DNA from: Aquisalibacillus elongatus
Lineage (GTDB): Bacteria > Bacillota > Bacilli > Bacillales > Alkalibacillaceae
DNA: 64,000 bases
Assembly: GCF_003843875.1 (NCBI RefSeq)
Contig: NZ_RKRF01000008.1
Coordinates: forward strand, 124,001 to 188,000
Reading direction: 5' to 3'
Of this stretch, positions 56,052-64,000 are shown piece by piece; position 1 is the first letter of the stretch; every line of letters begins with the position of its first letter. A program made the position numbers and the translations under genes. The notes beneath the pieces were generated by a model. It was not told the origin of the DNA. It worked only from the letters and a program-made list of their open reading frames with translations, and ran no database searches.

Positions 56052-57710
56052 TTAATCTTTCATTTTAAAGTGAGCTAACTGTCTATTGAGGTCGTTGACC
56101 ATGTTTTCAAGTTCGCTTGCTTCTTGTCTTAGTTGATCAAAGGCGTGTTGTTGTTCTTCGGCTGAGGCTGAGATTTCTTCGGTGCCAGCGGCTGTTTCTT
56201 CGGTGATGGCGCTGACGTTCTGTATGGATGATGTGACTTGTGCGCTTTGTTCTTTGGACTGACTCATTTCCTCAACTAATGCATCGAGGCGTTGGTAGAT
56301 GGTTTCAACGTTCTCGCGAATGTGTTTAAACGATTCTTCAGATGCGTTGAGGGATGTGTGTTGTTTTTCGGTTAGTTGAATCGTTTCGTCCATTTCTTGC
56401 TCAATAGTAGTCACGCCAGTCTTAATTTGCCCGACCATGCTTGAGATCTCACTTGTAGCATCGGTTGATTGCTCAGCAAGTTTTCTTACTTCGTCAGCCA
56501 CAACGGCAAAGCCTTTACCGTGTTCACCAGCACGAGCTGCCTCGATCGCTGCATTTAAGGCTAATAGATTCGTCTGTTCTGAAATGTCGTTCACTAGCTT
56601 AATCGTTTTTTCAATCTCATCTGTATATTGAATAAATTGCTTCACTGACTTCTCAACGTTATGAATGGAGTCGTTGTGTTGCTCCATGACATTTCGTTGG
56701 TCATAAATGGCCGTTTGTCCATCTTTAACTGAATCTAATGCTAGAGTCGATTTCTCGGAAGCTTGTTGGCTCTCGTCCATGTTCTTCTCAAAATTCGTGT
56801 TCATTTTTTCCATTAAATCAGCTACATCTTGAATGTCATTCGAAATGGACTGACTACCTTCAGCGAGCTCATCGGTTGAACTAGACACCTGCTGTGATGT
56901 CTCAGATAAGCCTTCCATCTCACGGTTCAATTTCGAACTAAAGTCGTTGACGTTGTTTCCGATTTTCTGAACGGACTGTAATGTGCTCGTTAAATTATCG
57001 ATCATTGCTTTAAACGCGTGTTTTAACTGATCAATTTCGTCCTTGGCAACTTCTGGTGCTTCAATGTCTGTCGTTAAATCGCCTTCTGCCACTTGAGATG
57101 CCTGATCAGATAGGTCCCGCATTGGTTTCGCGATTCGAGACGTTAGTCGAGATGTCGATAAAATGGATAACAAAATTAAAATGACCGCCGCTATAATCGC
57201 AAACGTAATCAAATTCTGAATCGCATTCTCTTGTGAAGACACCTTGCTGTCATACCAAGCTTGTGCTTCACGCTGTAACATATAAATATCATTTAACATA
57301 CCTGCTGTTCTTGCTGCTTGTCGTTGAACTTCATTGACATCTTCCATCTCTAACGCACTGATTGTGGTTTGTTCCCAGTTTATAAATTTATTCATTGCCT
57401 GGTCGAACCATTTGCGGTGTGCGTCAGTTTGAATCATCTGCTCTAAACGATTCATCGTTTCCTTAGTAGATTCAACTTGTGTTAAAGCTTTTTGACGCGA
57501 TGACTCCGACGGGTTAAACCCATATGTATCAAGCGTTTGCTCAACGGTGATTAACTGACTGTTTAACTCTTTAACCTCAAGTAAATAATCCACATCTTCA
57601 TTGGATGAACTTTCAAAACTGATCATCTGAAAAACGATAAACGAAATTAAGGCCAAACTCAATAAAAGTGGAATTAATGTCATCGTGTATAAACGTTTGC
57701 CAATACTCAT
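56052..57710 (-). CDS. Methyl-accepting chemotaxis protein
   Basis: Transmembrane chemoreceptor of 552 residues. A first membrane segment (about 9-29) is followed by a four-helix-bundle type sensor (about 30-160), TM2 (about 164-187), a HAMP domain and a long signalling coiled coil with [20 protein letters not shown] at the tip. Its ATG overlaps the stop of the upstream BMP lipoprotein gene (ATGA), so both are made from one mRNA. This suggests that it senses ligand through that binding protein. No membrane permease is nearby. Confidence 0.95.
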   Translation of the reverse strand: MSIGKRLYTMTLIPLLLSLALISFIVFQMISFESSSNEDVDYLLEVKELNSQLITVEQTLDTYGFNPSESSRQKALTQVESTKETMNRLEQMIQTDAHRKWFDQAMNKFINWEQTTISALEMEDVNEVQRQAARTAGMLNDIYMLQREAQAWYDSKVSSQENAIQNLITFAIIAAVILILLSILSTSRLTSRIAKPMRDLSDQASQVAEGDLTTDIEAPEVAKDEIDQLKHAFKAMIDNLTSTLQSVQKIGNNVNDFSSKLNREMEGLSETSQQVSSSTDELAEGSQSISNDIQDVADLMEKMNTNFEKNMDESQQASEKSTLALDSVKDGQTAIYDQRNVMEQHNDSIHNVEKSVKQFIQYTDEIEKTIKLVNDISEQTNLLALNAAIEAARAGEHGKGFAVVADEVRKLAEQSTDATSEISSMVGQIKTGVTTIEQEMDETIQLTEKQHTSLNASEESFKHIRENVETIYQRLDALVEEMSQSKEQSAQVTSSIQNVSAITEETAAGTEEISASAEEQQHAFDQLRQEASELENMVNDLNRQLAHFKMKD

Positions 57711-58648
57711 TGATTCACCACCTCATCGATGCGACTTTGCTCGGAGTCAGACAAATCAATTAAACGAATTGGCGCAAGTCCGACGCCTTCCTCTTCAATA
57801 CCAAGCTCGATATGGCTTCCGTCTAATGTCTCACCATTTTTAAGCTGTTCCATAATATCGTACAGGGCGTTATCAACATGTTTCATCATGGATGATACGA
57901 CAGCATCTTCCGCGACAAAATACTGGTCACTATCGACGCCAAATGCATAGATTCCTTGTTTTTCAGCTTCCTTCAGCGTTCCGACACCTGTAAAACCAGC
58001 CGCATGAAACACGTAATCGGCATCTTCTTCAACCATATCCTGCGTTAAGTCGGCGCCTAATTGATCGTCATCGAAAGATCCAGCATACTCCACTAAGATT
58101 TCGGCATCGTCATTAACCGCCTGGACGCCCTCGACAAAACCTTCTTCAAATTTTTCAACAACGCCTATATGCTCGCCACCAATAAAGCCAACGACATCTG
58201 TCTCCGTTTTCATTCCGGCAATAAGCCCGACTAAATAGCTACCTTCATCTTCTTTAAACGTAATAGAAGTTACGTTGTCTTGATCAGAGACGGCATCGAC
58301 TAAAACAAATTGCTGATCAGGGTAAGCTTCAGCCAATTCATCCATTGCTGCCTGCGCATTGTAGCTTAACCCCATGATGACATCATGGTCCTCTTGAACG
58401 AGGTCTTCCATTTGAGCTTTGAAATCTCCATCAAATGGCTCACGGTAATCAAACGTTATTCCCAACTCATCTCGTGCTAGCTCCAAACCTTGGAAAGCTG
58501 AGTCACTAAATGAGTCATCTCCTAGACCGCTTTCTGTAACTAAAAGACCGGCACTTATAGCATCGTCAGCCGTTTGACTGCTATTGTCTTGGCAGCCAAC
58601 CAGCAGCATGACCATTATCAAAAGTCCAGCCCATAATACTCGTTTCAT
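57707..58648 (-). CDS. BMP/PnrA-family substrate-binding lipoprotein
   Basis: Extracytoplasmic basic-membrane-protein family binding lipoprotein of 313 residues with lipidated Cys19 (lipobox VGC). [26 protein letters not shown] is the typical family N-terminus. Relatives bind purine nucleosides (PnrA/Med type). The 4-bp overlap with the chemoreceptor gene, and the absence of ABC transporter subunits, suggest a sensory rather than a transport role. GGAGTGATG precedes the ATG. Confidence 0.9.
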   Translation of the reverse strand: MKRVLWAGLLIMVMLLVGCQDNSSQTADDAISAGLLVTESGLGDDSFSDSAFQGLELARDELGITFDYREPFDGDFKAQMEDLVQEDHDVIMGLSYNAQAAMDELAEAYPDQQFVLVDAVSDQDNVTSITFKEDEGSYLVGLIAGMKTETDVVGFIGGEHIGVVEKFEEGFVEGVQAVNDDAEILVEYAGSFDDDQLGADLTQDMVEEDADYVFHAAGFTGVGTLKEAEKQGIYAFGVDSDQYFVAEDAVVSSMMKHVDNALYDIMEQLKNGETLDGSHIELGIEEEGVGLAPIRLIDLSDSEQSRIDEVVNQ

Positions 58649-58825
58649 TTCATCACTCCTAACTCTGTACTAAGATGCTAACGATTGTTAATATCGGAGA
58701 AAAATTCTACTTTTTTACACAAAATTAAAAAGACTAAATAGGGCTTTTTTTCTGAAAACGCCTTTACTTTATAAACCAACTGCTTTATGGCAAAATAGAT
58801 TTAGGAAAAGTTTGAGGGAGGTTTC

Positions 58826-59350
58826 GTGATGAACTCGTTTGACGATAAAGACCAAAAGAAAAGTAATCAGTTTACGATTATGAAAGACGACCCGATTGAT
58901 GGTCACCCAGGTTACAGTGGGGGTGGCACAATTAGCCTTGAAAATATGTCACCGTTAGTCGTAGATCCAAATGAAGATAAAGTTTGGGTTGATATGGGCG
59001 CGATGCACGCTCGAAGCGAAGTTGAGAAACGAATTAAGTTTGTAACAGATAAAGAGGAAGTACCAAATGGTAAACCGTATTGGCTTGTTTGGGTAACGGT
59101 TGAACGCGGAGAAGAAGGGCCGTATTATCACGGCGTTGCAGCAAGCTACTTAGAAGTGGACCGCGAAGCACGTCGAGGCTTTAAAATTTTAGCCGAACAC
59201 GTCAACCGTATGGATAAATCGTTGAAAGGACGGATCGTCGTTAATCAAATGGATGATCATTCGAAAAAATTACTCGGAGATTTTCTAAAAGAATTTAACG
59301 CAGATTATTGGAAAAATTCAATTGATGAATTGAAACAAGCGTTCGCTTGA
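58826..59350 (+). CDS. ywhD: YwhD-family protein
   Basis: A 174-residue soluble protein of the conserved but uncharacterised YwhD family, with NQFTIMKDDPIDGHPGYSGGGTISLENMSPL at the start (about 14-45). No membrane segment. It lies next to pbpG, as in B. subtilis (ywhD-ywhE), but convergent. GGGAGG precedes the ATG. Confidence 0.88.
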   Translation: MMNSFDDKDQKKSNQFTIMKDDPIDGHPGYSGGGTISLENMSPLVVDPNEDKVWVDMGAMHARSEVEKRIKFVTDKEEVPNGKPYWLVWVTVERGEEGPYYHGVAASYLEVDREARRGFKILAEHVNRMDKSLKGRIVVNQMDDHSKKLLGDFLKEFNADYWKNSIDELKQAFA

Positions 59351-59451
59351 TTTTGAATAGATTGTGAACATTATGGTTTATGATTGTACTCAAGACAAAT
59401 ACTTTGTAAAATATAACTAAACATGGGTTTTTAGCACATGTTTATTAGGAC

Positions 59452-59494
59452 AAATAAATGGGGTTGACCGTTCGTCGGTCAGCCCCATTTATTT
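59452..59494. terminator. Bidirectional terminator between ywhD and pbpG
   Basis: A 19-bp stem (59452-59470 with 59476-59494, one G-U pair) and a 5-nt loop. T-rich arms allow it to act on both strands. Confidence 0.9.
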
Positions 59495-61435
59495 TTATTG
59501 ACTACATTTTTCTTTAGGTTCTGTACCATTAATATAGTAAGTTAAGCGCGTTTCATCTTCACAAGATGGCCCTTCTAATTGTCCTGTTAATGGATCCATT
59601 TGAACGCCAACCACACCACTTGGCACACTAAATGTTTCGTAAGCCAAACCGTCATGAATCCGTTCCATATAGTTAGCCCAAATCTTTTTCGGAGCTTGTC
59701 GGTCTTGGATTCTCTCAATTTTCCGATTATCATCATAACCGCTCCAAACTGCGGTTGTATAATGAGGGGAGAAACCGATCATCCAACTATCAGGGTCCGT
59801 TGTGCCTGATTTTCCAGCATATTGTTGTGTTAATTGATTCGCGATGCCAGCTCCTGTAACACTCATATAATCGCTTAATCGATCATCAAACATTCCAGTT
59901 AACATATGGGTTAAAACAAACGCATGGTTCTCTTCTAGCAGTCTTTTCGGTGCTTTTGGTTCGTGCTGATAAACAATATTCCCGTCCCGATCTACGACTT
60001 TTTCAACGATATATGGTGAAACTGACCAGCCTCGATTAGCTAAAATACTGTAGGCCCTAGCCATTTCTAGCGGTGAGGCACTTGTTGTCCCTAATGCAGC
60101 TGACAGTACAGGTTTTAAATCACCTTCGATACCAAACGTCTGCGCCACTTCAACTAAGTTTTCAGGACCTATATACTTGTTGGTCTTTAACGCATAAATA
60201 TTGTCTGATACAGCTAGTGCTTGTGCGAGTGTGACTGGACGATTGGCAAAATGATCATTATAGTTCGTTGCGTCATATGGTGTACCGTCTTCTAATGTAA
60301 ATGTCGTTGGTCTACTCTCAAGGGTTGTAGACGGTGTGAAGCCGTACACAAGGGCTGCGTAATACAAAAATGGCTTGAACGTTGATCCTGTCATGCGCTC
60401 AGCTCGAGTCGCACGATTAAAAGGTGTTTGGTCAAAATTTGTACCACCTTGCATGGCGACAATTTTGCCAGTGGAAGGGGCAACCGTCACAGCCCCGATT
60501 TGTAACTCTTCATCTTGAGGCAGTTGTTCTTCAATGGTCTGCTCGAGCTTCTTTTGAGCATCTAAGTCCATCGTTGTATAAACTTGATAGCCTCTAGCTT
60601 CAAGTGTTTGTCGGTCAATATCAGTTAGTTTCGCTGCTTGTCGTAAGGCATAGTCCGTGAAATATTGTCCAACTTCTTCTTCTTGATTAGAAGCTGAAAC
60701 GGCAATCCTTAAGTCGATTCGTTTTGCTCGATGCATAGCTGTTTCAGTTATTTTTCCTGTTTCATTCATCCGCTCTAAAATCCATTTTTGTCGGTTCATA
60801 GCATTTTCATATGAGATTAGAGGGGAGTAGACAGACGGCCCTCTTGGAATCCCTGCTAATAGCGCTGCTTCTTCTAGTTTTAAGTCATCCGCATTCTTAT
60901 CAAAATAATACTGACTAGCGGCTTGAATTCCGTACTGCCCATGCCCGAAATAAATTGAATTCAAGTAACCCTCTAAAATTTCATCTTTATCTTGAAAAAC
61001 TTCCAACCGAACAGTAATCAGTGCTTCTTGAATTTTTCGTGTCCACGTTTTTTGATGCGTCAAAAAAAGATTCCTGGCGTATTGTTGAGTGATACTGCTT
61101 GCGCCTTGAACTTTGTCCATCGAAATGACGTTATGGTAAACAGCACTTGCAATACGAGGAACGTCAAAACCAAAATGGTTATAAAAATGTTGGTCTTCCG
61201 CAGCGATAAACGCCTCTTTAATATAAGGAGAGATTTGATCTAGCTCAACCCAGTCACGATTTTGAACGCCTTGTTCAACCGTGATGACGTTTTCATTCTG
61301 ATCGTAAATGACCGTGTTTTCATCTATATTAATCTCAGGCGGGCCTTGGTAGATCGAATAGATTAAGATAACACCAAAGGAAGCAAAACCGAAAGCGATC
61401 GCCATAAAAGTAAGTATGAATAGTTTTCGAATCAT
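59495..61435 (-). CDS. pbpG: Class A penicillin-binding protein 2D
   Basis: Bifunctional peptidoglycan synthase of 646 residues. A membrane anchor (about 5-28) precedes the glycosyltransferase with catalytic Glu80 in AAEDQHFYNHFG. The transpeptidase has GSTFKPF, SDN and KSGTT motifs in order. The closest B. subtilis match in length and context is PbpG (YwhE), a sporulation-phase enzyme for the spore cortex and germ-cell wall. GAGAGG precedes the ATG. Confidence 0.92.
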   Translation of the reverse strand: MIRKLFILTFMAIAFGFASFGVILIYSIYQGPPEINIDENTVIYDQNENVITVEQGVQNRDWVELDQISPYIKEAFIAAEDQHFYNHFGFDVPRIASAVYHNVISMDKVQGASSITQQYARNLFLTHQKTWTRKIQEALITVRLEVFQDKDEILEGYLNSIYFGHGQYGIQAASQYYFDKNADDLKLEEAALLAGIPRGPSVYSPLISYENAMNRQKWILERMNETGKITETAMHRAKRIDLRIAVSASNQEEEVGQYFTDYALRQAAKLTDIDRQTLEARGYQVYTTMDLDAQKKLEQTIEEQLPQDEELQIGAVTVAPSTGKIVAMQGGTNFDQTPFNRATRAERMTGSTFKPFLYYAALVYGFTPSTTLESRPTTFTLEDGTPYDATNYNDHFANRPVTLAQALAVSDNIYALKTNKYIGPENLVEVAQTFGIEGDLKPVLSAALGTTSASPLEMARAYSILANRGWSVSPYIVEKVVDRDGNIVYQHEPKAPKRLLEENHAFVLTHMLTGMFDDRLSDYMSVTGAGIANQLTQQYAGKSGTTDPDSWMIGFSPHYTTAVWSGYDDNRKIERIQDRQAPKKIWANYMERIHDGLAYETFSVPSGVVGVQMDPLTGQLEGPSCEDETRLTYYINGTEPKEKCSQ

Positions 61436-61621
61436 GTTAACCTCTCCTGTTTGCTTAAATGATATTCTTTTAGTTAGTATGTAAAAATTGGCAAGAATTT
61501 AAACGTTCAACACTTCTAATTAACTGCATTCTTCGATATAATCAATTTGATGAATTTAAACTTGTCTATTTTTGTGGCAAAATAAGTTACATGATTGGAT
61601 AACATAGAAAGGGAGATTGTT

Positions 61622-62065
61622 TTGTCAAATAAGGAGACGATTCCTGTTTATATAAAAATTGATACTGAAATTGTTGATGATAACGGCAATGAAAACATTA
61701 CAAAATCAGAAAATGGTTCTTATATTTATAAAGGCCACATTCACATGGTTAAGTACGAAGAAGAGTTTGAAGACCTAGGGACGGTTTATACGACGATTGT
61801 CATTCAAGACGATCGTATTTCGATTAAACGCGAAGGCCCTCTTCAAATGCATCAAGTCTTTCGTATTGGTGCGAGTACGGAGTGTGTTTACTACCACCCA
61901 TATGGAAAATTCCGTATGGAGACGACAACCCATCGGATGCAATTTATAAAAGGTTACGGCAATCGTTCGGGTAAAGTTTTCTTAAATTATGATGTGGTGT
62001 TAAATGACCAAGAGCCGCGTAGGCATATTTTCGAGCTACAGTTTCAAGAGGAGGATGCTAAATGA
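61622..62065 (+). CDS. ywiB: YwiB-family (DUF1934) beta-barrel protein
   Basis: A 147-residue beta-rich protein of the DUF1934/YwiB family, calycin-like. TTG 61622 with AAAGGGAG in front is preferred to the upstream TTG 61595. Its stop overlaps the argS start by 4 bp (ATGA), the conserved ywiB-argS pair. Function unknown. Confidence 0.86.
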   Translation: MSNKETIPVYIKIDTEIVDDNGNENITKSENGSYIYKGHIHMVKYEEEFEDLGTVYTTIVIQDDRISIKREGPLQMHQVFRIGASTECVYYHPYGKFRMETTTHRMQFIKGYGNRSGKVFLNYDVVLNDQEPRRHIFELQFQEEDAK

Positions 62066-63732
62066 GTATCGTAGGTCAGATCGAGGAAACGCTTAAACAA
62101 GAAATCGAATCAGCAGTTATAGAAGCAGGGCTGGCAACCAAAGATGCTATGCCAGAAGTGGTGTTAGAAACACCTAAAGATAAAGCACATGGTGATTATG
62201 CCACGAATATGGCTATGCAATTAGCTCGCATTGCGAAAAAAGCACCGCGTCAGATCGCAGAGGACATCGTGGCACAGTTAGATACGAAGAAAGCTTCTGT
62301 TAAAGAAGTAGAAATTGCAGGACCTGGGTTTATTAACTTTTTTATCGATCAGTCGTCCCTAACTGAGGTCGTTGACACGATTTTAGATCAAGGTCGAGAT
62401 TATGGTACATCGAATGCTGGGGAAGGTAAGCGTGTTCAAATTGAGTTTGTGTCCGCGAACCCAACTGGAACGCTACACTTAGGCCACGCACGTGGAGCAG
62501 CTTTTGGTGATGCCATGGTGAATGTGATGGAAAAAGCGGGTTTTGATATTGAACGTGAATATTATATTAACGACGCTGGTAATCAAATTGATCAATTAGC
62601 TAAGTCAATTAATGCACGTTATTTACAAAAGCTTGGCCAGGATGTGGACATGCCAGAAGGTGGCTATCACGGCCAAGATATTATTGATCTAGCCCAAGGT
62701 CTAGTAGATGAAAAGGGAGATCAATTAGCTCAGTTAGAAGAAGCGGAGCGTCTTAAGCAATTCCGTGACCACGGATTGCAGCATTTACTTGCCCGCATCG
62801 AACAAGATTTAAAAGAATATCGTGTGGAATTTGACTCCTGGTTTTCTGAAACGTCGCTTTATGACCAAGATCATGTATCTGTCGCTGTGGATACACTTCG
62901 CGAGGAAGGTTATGTTTATGAAGCGGATGGTGCAACATGGTTTAAATCAACTGAGTTCGGTGATGATAAAGATCGTGTATTAGTGAAGCAAGATGGCACT
63001 TTTACTTACTTAACGCCTGATATTGCCTATCACTTAAATAAAATCGAACGCGGGTTTGATGAGCTTATTAATATATGGGGTGCAGACCACCACGGGTACG
63101 TTCCCCGTATGCATGCAGCGATTCAGGCACTTGGCTATCCGAAAGACATTTTAGATATTAAAATTACACAAATGGTGAACCTGTTCGAAAACGGCGAAAA
63201 AGTTAAGATGAGTAAACGAACAGGTAAAGCTGTGACCATGAAAGAATTGATTGAAGAAGTCGGATTGGATGCGACGCGCTATTTCTTTATCATGCGTTCG
63301 AACGACGCGCATTTAGATTTCGACATGGATCTAGCGAAGTCTCAATCCAATGAAAACCCGGTTTACTATGTGCAATACGCCCATGCTCGTATTTGCAGCA
63401 TGATTCGCCAAGCGGAAGAAAAAGGCGTCGATTTAAATGCGGCCATTGATTCATCATTACTCCAGGCAGAAAAAGAAGTCGCATTATTAAAGCGCCTTGG
63501 CGACTACCCGCAGGTCGTTGCGGATGCAGCGGTTAAGCGTACACCGCACCGCATTCCGCAGTATGTCTTTGATTTAGCATCAGACTTGCATAGTTTTTAT
63601 AACGCAGAGAAAGTCATTGATCTAGACAACATGGAACTTACAAAAGCCCGCATCGCTTTAATGAAAGCCGTACGCGTGATCATTCAAGATGCCTTAGCAT
63701 TAGTTGGGGTTGAAGCACCTGAAAAAATGTAA
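62062..63732 (+). CDS. argS: Arginyl-tRNA synthetase
   Basis: Class I tRNA synthetase of 556 residues charging tRNA-Arg. An N-terminal additional domain (about 1-105) precedes the Rossmann catalytic fold with HLGHARG (HIGH-type), a KMSKRTG motif and a helical anticodon-binding domain that ends with the family's terminal Met. AGAGGAGG precedes the ATG, which overlaps ywiB. Confidence 0.97.
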   Translation: MSIVGQIEETLKQEIESAVIEAGLATKDAMPEVVLETPKDKAHGDYATNMAMQLARIAKKAPRQIAEDIVAQLDTKKASVKEVEIAGPGFINFFIDQSSLTEVVDTILDQGRDYGTSNAGEGKRVQIEFVSANPTGTLHLGHARGAAFGDAMVNVMEKAGFDIEREYYINDAGNQIDQLAKSINARYLQKLGQDVDMPEGGYHGQDIIDLAQGLVDEKGDQLAQLEEAERLKQFRDHGLQHLLARIEQDLKEYRVEFDSWFSETSLYDQDHVSVAVDTLREEGYVYEADGATWFKSTEFGDDKDRVLVKQDGTFTYLTPDIAYHLNKIERGFDELINIWGADHHGYVPRMHAAIQALGYPKDILDIKITQMVNLFENGEKVKMSKRTGKAVTMKELIEEVGLDATRYFFIMRSNDAHLDFDMDLAKSQSNENPVYYVQYAHARICSMIRQAEEKGVDLNAAIDSSLLQAEKEVALLKRLGDYPQVVADAAVKRTPHRIPQYVFDLASDLHSFYNAEKVIDLDNMELTKARIALMKAVRVIIQDALALVGVEAPEKM

Positions 63733-63739
63733 AAAATGA

Positions 63740-63770
63740 GCGTCCCAATTTGATTTGGGGCGTTTTTTTA
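63740..63770 (+). terminator. Terminator of ywiB-argS
   Basis: A 9-bp stem (63740-63748 with 63755-63763, two G-U pairs) is followed by seven T residues. Confidence 0.85.
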
Positions 63771-63808
63771 TGTCAAAAGGTCTGAAAAGGTGCTGAATGA
63801 GGAAAAGT

Positions 63809-63838
63809 AGAAAACTCTCACCGAGGTGAGAGTTTTCT
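63809..63838. terminator. Bidirectional terminator between argS and gerQ
   Basis: A 14-bp stem (63809-63822 with 63825-63838) has T residues on both strands and serves mainly as the gerQ terminator. Confidence 0.88.
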
Positions 63839-63839
63839 T

Positions 63840-64000
63840 TTATCCAAATGGATATTGGTATTCAAGTTGTTCATCGAAAACGACATAATCAAGGTAAATC
63901 ATAAGAAGTAAATACCATTCACCTGTCTCAGCATCGGCGACCACGATGTGATCTTTTCCTGCTTCTTCTATGGTTCCTGTGAAGATTTGTTGCTCATCGC
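63840..64000 (-). CDS. gerQ: Spore coat protein GerQ, 3' part only
   Basis: The minus strand from the window edge to a stop at 63842-63840 encodes the last 52 residues: DEQQIFTGTIEEAGKDHIVV, then a YLLLMIYLDYVVFDE segment and the end QYPFG. This is the conserved C-terminal domain of GerQ (YwdL), a coat protein needed for germination and cross-linked by transglutaminase. The 5' part lies beyond the window. GerQ is a neighbour of ywdK in B. subtilis; here it is close but separated. Confidence 0.9.
   Translation of the reverse strand, partial: DEQQIFTGTIEEAGKDHIVVADAETGEWYLLLMIYLDYVVFDEQLEYQYPFG

Noticed and set aside
63775-63808. Another 21-bp array after argS
   Set aside because: GGTCTGAAAA and GGTGCTGAAT look like array cores, but they are 11 bp apart and only two.

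Overview
The window comes from a low-GC, spore-forming member of the Bacillaceae, probably a moderate halophile or alkaliphile. Evidence for the lineage includes ywdI-ywdK, ywhD, pbpG, ywiB-argS and the 3' end of gerQ, a HutP-type hut operon, SinR/TapA/SipW/TasA homologues and a yybP-ykoY riboswitch. Evidence for the lifestyle is the very acidic exported proteins, a BCCT transporter, a sodium-coupled NSS transporter, a CPA1 antiporter and a TRAP transporter. I see no rRNA, tRNA, prophage, insertion sequence or CRISPR array.

Layout. 1-5.4 kb: typA, a ferritin-like protein and a secreted lamin-tail/thermonuclease. 5.5-11.3 kb: an oligopeptide ABC importer whose binding protein is divergent. 11.6-14.4 kb: threonine catabolism (kbl, SDR-type threonine dehydrogenase) and a TPR protein. 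14.6-17 kb: a BCCT transporter and a thioesterase. 17-26.2 kb: the histidine utilisation operon hutP-hutH-regulator-permease-hutU-hutI-hutG, with a HutP-type attenuator after hutP and an AraC regulator whose receiver domain has lost its phosphorylation residues. 26.2-27.1 kb: two small genes.

27.1-34.7 kb: the most interesting region. It is a biofilm-amyloid island with tapA, sipW and two tasA/calY paralogues, extended by an LPXTG-anchored TasA-like protein plus a class D sortase, then an LPXTG-anchored protein made of four TapA-like modules plus a second class D sortase. A convergent sinR closes it. Five SinR-type 16-bp operators can be read: four at the tapA promoter and one in front of the second sortase unit. 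I infer a SinR-controlled system that fixes amyloid matrix to the cell wall covalently.

34.9-42.2 kb: lipM, lipA, an ammonium transporter and PII protein under a GlnR/TnrA box, a glutamate-synthase-like protein and a CPA1 antiporter. 42.6-45.6 kb: a TRAP transporter whose binding protein seems to start at ATT. 45.7-50.8 kb: a Mn-riboswitch-controlled TerC exporter, a P-loop ATPase, TcyP and an M29 aminopeptidase. 50.9-54.7 kb: an HTH-TPR regulator with a 42-residue ORF after it, an NSS transporter and ywdI-ywdK. 54.8-64 kb: a NERD protein, a BMP lipoprotein overlapping a chemoreceptor, ywhD, pbpG, ywiB, argS and partial gerQ.

A second unexplained signal runs through the intergenic regions. 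Short degenerate arrays with a 21-bp period sit just beyond terminators or gene ends. Each locus has its own core (CGCATAAA at three loci; CCTGC, GAAC, TTCYCGA or CCCG elsewhere). The three CGCATAAA loci also share a conserved non-repeating segment.
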